Source: Pseudomonas sp. dw_612 (GTDB lineage: Bacteria; Pseudomonadota; Gammaproteobacteria; Pseudomonadales; Pseudomonadaceae). From it: DNA of 56,763 nucleotides. Under the pieces are notes generated by a model. The model ran no database searches, was not told the DNA's origin, and saw nothing but the letters and a program-made list of their open reading frames with translations. The stretch is from assembly GCF_018449725.1 (NCBI RefSeq), contig NZ_JAAVVC010000030.1:1-56763 (forward strand). Reading direction: 5' to 3'. The first letter of the stretch is position 1. The number at the start of each line of letters is the position of its first letter. Below, one piece after another: positions 51,701-56,763 of this stretch. A program made the position numbers and the translations under genes.

Positions 51701-52543
51701 GCGCAGATCGACCACGTCGCTCAGTGCCTGGCCGGACAACTCAGGGTTATTGACCGCCAGCTGCACTTCGAGGAAATCCTCGAAATCCGGGAAAATGGTC
51801 AAGCCGTTACGCTGGGCGGCTTCGCGGGACACCATGCCGATGCCGTCCATTTGCGGGATCAGCGACAAGGTCAGGGTTTCGCTGCAGGAGTAAATCGTCC
51901 GTTGGCCGGTTTCGTAATTGCCCAGCCCCGCGTCGAGAAAGCGCAAGAAGCTGTGGGAATACGGACAATCGTCCGCCGGACGAACCTGAAGCTTGTCGCC
52001 CAGCATCACCAGTGGATCGTTCTCCTGGCCGCAGTGCGCACCGACCACCTGAACGTGTACGTCCGGCAGCAAAATACTGGGTAACCCCGGTTTTTGGGGC
52101 CCGATCAACACGGCCAGGTCGAAATCTTCATTCTTCAGCTTGCTGAGGTTTTCCATCGACTCGGCGTAGGAGAATTCCAGTTGATGATCTGGAAACACCT
52201 CAAACAGGCGCCCGATCATTCGCCGATTGAAGTCCTCCGACAGCGTGGTATTCAGCGCCACCTTCAGCGTGCGCTGACCGGGCACCTTTAACGCAGCGAC
52301 TTTCTCTTCCATCTGCCGCGTGGCGACCAGGACCTTGTCGATATAAGGCGTGAGCTGCGTGCCCTGCGCCGTCAGGGTCAAGCCCTTGTTGGAACGTCGA
52401 AACAGGCGAAAACCAAACTGCTCTTCGACCTTGTTCAACTGCGCGGCCAACGCCTGCACCGTCAAACAGGAATGCTCTGCCGCCGCCGACAACGAGCCAG
52501 TCTGCACAATGCGCATGAGGTTGCGTAAGGTTCTGCTATCCAT
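51617..52543 (-). CDS. LysR-family transcriptional regulator
   Basis: This 308-residue regulator has an N-terminal wHTH (MDSRTLRNLMRIVQTGSLSA and onward) and an effector domain. The ATG at 52543 is used; in-frame codons reach 52573. It is convergent with azlD, and the two coding ends share 84 bp, which could produce antisense interference. Its place beside the hydroxylase/exporter operon makes it a candidate regulator, but a convergent regulator is less usual than a divergent one. Confidence 0.82.
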   Translation of the reverse strand: MDSRTLRNLMRIVQTGSLSAAAEHSCLTVQALAAQLNKVEEQFGFRLFRRSNKGLTLTAQGTQLTPYIDKVLVATRQMEEKVAALKVPGQRTLKVALNTTLSEDFNRRMIGRLFEVFPDHQLEFSYAESMENLSKLKNEDFDLAVLIGPQKPGLPSILLPDVHVQVVGAHCGQENDPLVMLGDKLQVRPADDCPYSHSFLRFLDAGLGNYETGQRTIYSCSETLTLSLIPQMDGIGMVSREAAQRNGLTIFPDFEDFLEVQLAVNNPELSGQALSDVVDLRLHERAERNVRSRPNRHTEKEVFAEIRT

Positions 52544-52873
52544 GGGGTAATGCCCTCTAAAGTGGGCTGGCAATTGTTGTGTACTTAGCGGCCGATCCTG
52601 CGCCTATGCCGGCTATATTCCTGCACCTGAGCATAGTTGTCGCGGGTTTAGTAGCGAATTGATTCCGCAGCCGATGGCTGGAGGCTTACACAGGATCGGG
52701 GTTTTTTGTGATAGGAGAGTGATTGGGGTCAAAAAAGGTGCTTGGGGCGGGGGCTGATCAGGCTATTTTTCCGGGCGGTACCGGTAGTCACCGTGGTGAT
52801 CAAGAGCGCAGGCTAATGCGGCCTCATGGGCCGCATCGAAGACAGTGTCGCGGAGCAAAGGGAAACGAGACGG
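52544..52873. other. 330-bp gap with no recognisable gene
   Basis: No frame here shows family features. The start of the gap holds the promoter region of the LysR gene. About 52723-52860 is GC-rich and holds a short hairpin (GCGGCC-TCAT-GGGCCGC, 52820-52835). It marks the border between core and accessory DNA. Confidence 0.5.
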
Positions 52874-53392
52874 TTATCGAGCGCCACAACAGCTTGCGCC
52901 CGGACTGGCGGAGATATCGGTGAGCGGCGCATTCCCTGATACGTATTCCCATTCGATTCTTAGTACTTTCAGCCTTTCCTGAATATCTTCTTCTTTTAAC
53001 ACCGTACTTTTTGCCTTCAGGTACTCCATTTTCCTTCTCAGCTTTCCATAATGACTTGCTGTGGCGCGGTGTTGTTCGGCTCTCTCCGAAAATCTTGAGA
53101 ATGAAACAATGCCTGACAACACGGCGGATATAACGCTCAAAGCGACCAGCGACCACTTGAACCAATCCTTTGCGTCGGCAAGCACTAATGCCGTAACAAT
53201 GACAGTGCTAATTATTAGTGCGATACCCGTATAAGCTGACTTGTTATAGAGACGCTCTGACATGGTGTAGTGCCCACGCTGGGCGCTGACCAGTCTTTGA
53301 AGCCAATCGTTGATGATTTCACTGAAGTCCGTGCGATTTGTGCAGGTCGATGTCTCGGGAGTATCTATAGGGTCAGCTGTTTTTACGCACAT
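52874..53392 (-). CDS. SLATT-domain two-TM protein (orphan)
   Basis: This 172-residue protein has the SLATT layout: an N-terminal LQRLVSAQRGHYTMSERLYN (about 31-50), two TM helices (53-71 and 78-98) and a C-terminal FSERAEQHRATASHYGKLRR coiled helix (101-120). SLATT proteins are predicted pore-forming effectors beside nucleotide-second-messenger cyclases or reverse transcriptases in anti-phage systems. No such partner is adjacent. It has an unusual C-terminal SCCGAR end. Base composition is lower in GC than its neighbours, which suggests transfer. Confidence 0.72.
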   Translation of the reverse strand: MCVKTADPIDTPETSTCTNRTDFSEIINDWLQRLVSAQRGHYTMSERLYNKSAYTGIALIISTVIVTALVLADAKDWFKWSLVALSVISAVLSGIVSFSRFSERAEQHRATASHYGKLRRKMEYLKAKSTVLKEEDIQERLKVLRIEWEYVSGNAPLTDISASPGASCCGAR

Positions 53393-53719
53393 ACAACAAT
53401 ATCCATATAGTGTGGGGGAACCAGATTAGTTGATGAATAGAAAATGTGCCACTAAATGGCCATATATTGCTGTTTTTTCGAATATGGAACAAGAGGGCAG
53501 TGAGGTTTGATGTTTTGGTATTACGGGAAGGCATTGCGCCGATGGCCGGTTTCGTCGCGCTATAAATTGCGTTTAATCCTGAGCTGAATCAAGCGGTGGC
53601 ACCAAGTCCTGCCTTTGAAATCGCGGTATTTCGTCGTACGCTTGCGAATAAAAATCACACAATAATTCATATCCGTACTAATCTGATTTCAAGACATCGC
53701 TACCCATAGGAGGCCCGTC
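53393..53719. promoter_or_regulatory. AT-rich divergent region between SLATT and Xre/RES genes
   Basis: This 327-bp region has clearly lower GC than the rest. It contains CCATATA at 53403 and 53460 and the inverse ATATGG at 53482, possible operator half-sites. A strong AGGAGG Shine-Dalgarno at about 53709 precedes the antitoxin ATG. No gene was seen. Confidence 0.4.
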
Positions 53720-54130
53720 ATGCCTGCCTCATCCCCAGCCCAAACCCCGCAGCAACAGCTCGACTCGCCCGAAGCCGGCCGGGTCGCGCTCAAGTTCTTC
53801 TTCAACCTCATGGAACGTTGGGGCTGCAGCGCCGAGCAACAACGCACCTTGCTGGGCAAAGTCGGCAACACCACGTTCTACAAGTACAAACACCTACCGC
53901 CCAACATTCGTTTGCCCCACGACACCCTGGAGCGTATTTCCTACCTGATGGGCATCCACAAAGCGCTAAGTATCATCTTCAGCAATAGCCGCGAGCGCGC
54001 TTACACATGGGTCAGCAGCCCGAACACCGCTGCGCCGTTCAATGGCCAAACGGCTTTGGATTACATGCTCGTGGGTCGCGTGGTGGACATCGCCGATGTG
54101 CGCCGCTACCTCGACGGAGTGCGCGGTTGA
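53720..54130 (+). CDS. Xre/MbcA/ParS-type antitoxin
   Basis: This 136-residue antitoxin of a RES-Xre pair has a helical N-terminal DNA-binding part (about 18-75: ALKFFFNLMERWGCSAEQQR) and a C-terminal toxin-binding domain (DUF2384-like, about 75-136: ALDYMLVGRVVDIADVRRYL). It neutralises the RES toxin and probably represses its own promoter. It ends with TGATG shared with the next gene. Confidence 0.82.
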   Translation: MPASSPAQTPQQQLDSPEAGRVALKFFFNLMERWGCSAEQQRTLLGKVGNTTFYKYKHLPPNIRLPHDTLERISYLMGIHKALSIIFSNSRERAYTWVSSPNTAAPFNGQTALDYMLVGRVVDIADVRRYLDGVRG

Positions 54131-54807
54131 TGGCGCCGGAACTGGCTGATGCGCAGTGGCCGCGGGCCTATCGGATCGTTAACAGCTGCTTTCCGCCGAT
54201 CTCGTTGTTTGAAGACGTGCTTGATCCGGAAGACTTGCCGACCGCTTATGCGCTTGAAGCGCTGACCAATGATCGGTTGATGGAAGAGGCCGGCGTGCTT
54301 TCCCGTGTGCGACCTGAAGATCGAATCTCCGGGCCTGGCTCTACGCCGGTCATGGCTGCGTTTACTCACATCGGCAAAACCAGTCGCTTTACGGATGGCA
54401 CGTTTGGCGTCTACTACGCGGCCAGTAGCCAAGCGGCAGCGATTGCCGAAACGAGTTATCACCAGGAACGTTTCCTCGCTGCGACCAATGAGCCGGACCT
54501 TGAATTGACCATGCGCACTTACGTCAACAAAGTCGTCAAACCGCTGCACGACATTCGGCAGAACTATCCGCATCTTCATGATCCGGACCCGACTGCCTAT
54601 GGCCCCTCTCAGGCCTTTGCCCGGCAATTGCGCGAAACGCTGTCGTGGGGATTGCTCTACAGCAGTGTTCGCTTGCCTGGGCATGAATGTGTTGCCGCGT
54701 TTCGACCGCCAGCGGTGTCGATTCCGAAGCAGGGGAAGCATATTCGGTATGTTTGGAGTGCGAGCAGTCGGCGGATTTCGTTTGTGTTTGAGGTGAGTGA
54801 GGTTTGA
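54130..54807 (+). CDS. RES-domain NAD+-degrading toxin
   Basis: This 225-residue RES toxin is named for its conserved Arg, Glu and Ser. R15 in YRIV, E108 in AAAIAETSYHQERF and S178/S179 in LLYSSVRLP are in place, so it should be active. RES toxins deplete NAD+ and stop growth. The start at 54130 (MAPELADAQW) overlaps the antitoxin stop by one base. An 802-bp frame opening at 54007 shadows the antitoxin. Confidence 0.85.
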   Translation: MAPELADAQWPRAYRIVNSCFPPISLFEDVLDPEDLPTAYALEALTNDRLMEEAGVLSRVRPEDRISGPGSTPVMAAFTHIGKTSRFTDGTFGVYYAASSQAAAIAETSYHQERFLAATNEPDLELTMRTYVNKVVKPLHDIRQNYPHLHDPDPTAYGPSQAFARQLRETLSWGLLYSSVRLPGHECVAAFRPPAVSIPKQGKHIRYVWSASSRRISFVFEVSEV

Positions 54808-54856
54808 GCGGGAAGGCTCAAATTGTTAGAACTTGAGTCTGGATTGGCCGGTTGCT

Positions 54857-54921
54857 AATCGTTTTTATGCAAAATGTCGGTTTTGTAATCGTTTTTGAGC
54901 ATCTGAAATCGTTTTTATGTG
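54857..54921. repeat. 15-bp repeat triplet 1 upstream of fic
   Basis: AATCGTTTTTATGCA (54857), AATCGTTTTTGAGCA (54887) and AATCGTTTTTATGTG (54907) are direct repeats 30 and 20 bp apart. The same spacing recurs in triplet 2. The block follows the RES toxin gene. Confidence 0.85.
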
Positions 54922-54982
54922 GTTGATTGAGCTTTTGGAACTCAAAAAACCGTTAGCGAATTCAATTCAAGCTGTCCTTAAT

Positions 54983-55047
54983 AATCGTTTTTATGCACTT
55001 ATGCCGAAAAATAATCGTTTTTATGCAGAGAAAATTGATTTTGAGCG
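54983..55047. repeat. 15-bp repeat triplet 2 upstream of fic
   Basis: AATCGTTTTTATGCA at 54983 and 55013 and a degenerate third unit AATTGATTTTGAGCG at 55033 are again 30 and 20 bp apart. The triplet is offset by 126 bp from triplet 1 and lies about 60 bp before the fic start. A 61-codon frame (54917-55102) runs through it but is probably not a gene. Confidence 0.8.
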
Positions 55048-55104
55048 TTACTCTCCATTTGTAAGGCTTTTTAATTTGGCCGAGCTTTTCAAAGGAGTGT
55101 GACC

Positions 55105-56718
55105 GTGAGCGAGTTTCCCGCAGACCCTATCGGTGCAGCCTGGCTAGCGACGACATTCGCAGTCTTGCCGATGGCGAGGCTGCCAGTGTTAAGTCAGGTC
55201 GGTAGTCGGCGGTTCACTCAGGTTGAGGATGGGTTTCGTCTTGAGACTTACCCGGAAAATATGCGCCCGGATCCGGACCTCGCCTCCCATCTGCAATTTC
55301 ACCTGCGGCATGAAGTCTTAAACCTTGAGTTTCTGACCCGACTGTTTACGAAGCTCGGCCCTTCATCGGTGCAGGGTTGGTTGGATGCCGAGCCTACGGG
55401 TCAATATGCGCGCAAGGCAGCTTTCTTGTTCGAGTGGCTCACTGGTCAGCAGTTGCAAGTGCCAGATCGAATAGGTGGTAACTACGTCGATGTTATCAAC
55501 GCCGATCTGATGGTAGCCGCTTCACCTGAAGAAGCGGTGAAAGTCCCGCGTTGGCGAGTGAATGACAACCTTCCAGGCACGAGCTACTTTTGCCCAACCG
55601 TCGTCAAGACAGAGGCCGTCAAATCAGCCGCCAACCTCGATGTTCCGCAGCTCTTTGGTCAGCTGACCGCAGAGTTTGGCGAAGCGCTTCTGCTCCGTGC
55701 GGCGGCGTGGATGACGCTCAGGGAAAGCAAAGCGAGCTTCGCCATTGAAGGGGAGGCGGATAGTTCGACTCGTATCCAGCGTTTCGCCGATGTCATGGCA
55801 AGACGCACCGGCCAGGGCGAACTGCCACTCACCGACGCAACACTGGCGGAGATGCAAAAAGAAATCTTGGGAGACGTCACAACACTGACACGCCTGGGAA
55901 TTCGCCAGTCCCCCGTTTTTGTTGGCGAGACGGTGCGCTATCAGGAAATTGTCCACTACGTCGCTCCGCCCGAGGTTGACCTGGAGCGAATGCTGGAAGG
56001 TATTCGCGTATTTCTGAATCGCACAAAGGGGCAATCGCCAGTCATGCGTAGCGCCGTAACTGCGTTCGCTTTTGTCTATATCCATCCGTTGGCCGACGGC
56101 AACGGCCGGGTCCATCGCTTTCTGATCAACGATATTTTGCGTCGTGATGGCGCCATTCCAGACACGGTGATTCTTCCGATTTCAGCCGTTATCACCGACG
56201 ACTCTGCGGAGAGGCGCCTGTATGACAGCGTGCTGGATCAGGTTTCAAAACCGCTGATGCAGGGCGTACGAGACCAGGTCGCGTTTGCCAGTACTCGTAC
56301 GCAGTATCCGGACGGCGTGGTCTCAAATATTGAATTCACCGGCCAGGATCAGGCCCGTCCCGTGTGGCGTTACCCGAACCTGGGGCCGCATGTGGTTTTC
56401 ATGTCCAACGTCATTCGCCGTACCATTACCGAACAGATGCGTGAAGAGTCGCGCTATCTACGCAGCCACATAAGGGCCAGGCAGGCCATCAAGGAAGTCG
56501 TTGAGATGCCTGATCATCAGGCTGATCGGCTCTTGCGATCCATGGAACAGAACGAAGGCAAGTTGAGCAACGTATTGGCGAAGGAAATGCCAGTGCTGAC
56601 AAGGCCGGAAGTCTGGTCCGCCATTACTGAAGCGGTAGCTCAGTCTATGCGAGAGGAAGAGCCGATAGACAGTAGCGTGAGTGATCGCTACCACCCCACT
56701 CAGCCAGTGGGCAGATAA
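55105..56718 (+). CDS. Fic-domain AMP-transferase
   Basis: This 537-residue Fic protein transfers AMP (or a related group) to target proteins. The active site HPLADGNGRVHR (327-338) matches HPFx(D/E)GNGRxxR with Leu for Phe. An inhibitory helix SFAIEG (211-216, pattern S/T-x-x-x-E-G) lies before it, so this is a class II, self-inhibited enzyme. The 200-residue N-terminal part (YARKAAFLFEWLTG) and the C-terminal 150 residues are of unrecognised type. GTG at 55105 has AAAGGAG seven bases upstream. No separate antitoxin gene is needed or seen. Confidence 0.85.
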   Translation: MSEFPADPIGAAWLATTFAVLPMARLPVLSQVGSRRFTQVEDGFRLETYPENMRPDPDLASHLQFHLRHEVLNLEFLTRLFTKLGPSSVQGWLDAEPTGQYARKAAFLFEWLTGQQLQVPDRIGGNYVDVINADLMVAASPEEAVKVPRWRVNDNLPGTSYFCPTVVKTEAVKSAANLDVPQLFGQLTAEFGEALLLRAAAWMTLRESKASFAIEGEADSSTRIQRFADVMARRTGQGELPLTDATLAEMQKEILGDVTTLTRLGIRQSPVFVGETVRYQEIVHYVAPPEVDLERMLEGIRVFLNRTKGQSPVMRSAVTAFAFVYIHPLADGNGRVHRFLINDILRRDGAIPDTVILPISAVITDDSAERRLYDSVLDQVSKPLMQGVRDQVAFASTRTQYPDGVVSNIEFTGQDQARPVWRYPNLGPHVVFMSNVIRRTITEQMREESRYLRSHIRARQAIKEVVEMPDHQADRLLRSMEQNEGKLSNVLAKEMPVLTRPEVWSAITEAVAQSMREEEPIDSSVSDRYHPTQPVGR

Positions 56719-56729
56719 CGGACTTATGC

Positions 56730-56760
56730 AAAAAAGCCCCGAGTGATTCAGGGCTTTTTT
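56730..56760 (+). terminator. Terminator after fic
   Basis: AAAAAAGCCC-cgagtgattcag-GGCTTTTTT: stem with A-rich and T-rich flanks, 12 bp after the fic stop. Confidence 0.85.
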
Positions 56761-56763
56761 ATG

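Noticed and set aside
52723..52923. 66-codon plus-strand frame between LysR and SLATT
   Set aside because: Gly/Arg-rich without an SD or recognisable motif; overlaps the SLATT end.
54917..55102. 61-codon frame between RES and fic (MWLIELLELKKPL...)
   Set aside because: It has no clear SD, its sequence largely follows the 15-bp DNA repeats (NNRFYA twice), and it runs past the fic SD. I read the repeats as regulatory DNA.

Overview
The window is a stretch of chromosome from a fluorescent-group Pseudomonas (P. fluorescens complex). The evidence is the high GC content, the Pseudomonas gene neighbourhoods (gshA/tex/ompR-envZ/rimABK/hslR/hslO/pckA; yrfG-nudE-cysQ; dctBD; aguBA), an OprD-family porin, and about a dozen of the paired REP hairpins typical of this group. 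No rRNA, tRNA or CRISPR array was seen.

Layout. 1-4.1 kb: the taurine sulfonate operon tauABCD, bracketed by two copies of a 160-bp element with terminal inverted repeats. 4.1-17.8 kb: core genes: glutathione synthesis (gshA), a PaaI-type thioesterase behind tex, OmpR/EnvZ, the RimABK ribosome-modification operon divergent from hslR, a PAP2 phosphatase, Hsp33 and PEP carboxykinase. 17.8-21.4 kb: a small accessory patch with a HipBA toxin-antitoxin pair under a duplicated operator, a decapitated antitoxin fused to a DUF1493 gene, an orphan short antitoxin-like gene, an insertion-sequence end and an unusual ACGGGT-repeat region. 21.4-52.5 kb: mostly core metabolism and regulation: a RecQ-like helicase, a stand-alone 3-hydroxyacyl-CoA dehydrogenase with a thioesterase, an FdhF/YdeP oxidoreductase with FdhD, YgaU, the YrfG/NudE/CysQ nucleotide-housekeeping set, DctB/DctD, a lone RmlC, a three-domain kinase/M23/PLP phospho-lyase fusion, agmatine catabolism (aguBA), a siderophore receptor, an OprD porin, and a putative amino-acid hydroxylase/GNAT/AzlCD export operon. 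52.5-56.8 kb: a second accessory patch with an orphan SLATT two-TM effector, an Xre/RES toxin-antitoxin pair, and a 537-residue Fic protein preceded by two identically spaced triplets of a 15-bp repeat.

The most noteworthy items are the Fic gene with its repeat triplets (54857-55047), the hydroxylase/GNAT/AzlCD module (49494-51700), the kinase/phospho-lyase fusion (38862-41774), the duplicated hipBA operator and antitoxin scar (19631-20312), and the palindromic operator in front of aguB. All functional calls come from reading motifs and gene context; no database search was run.
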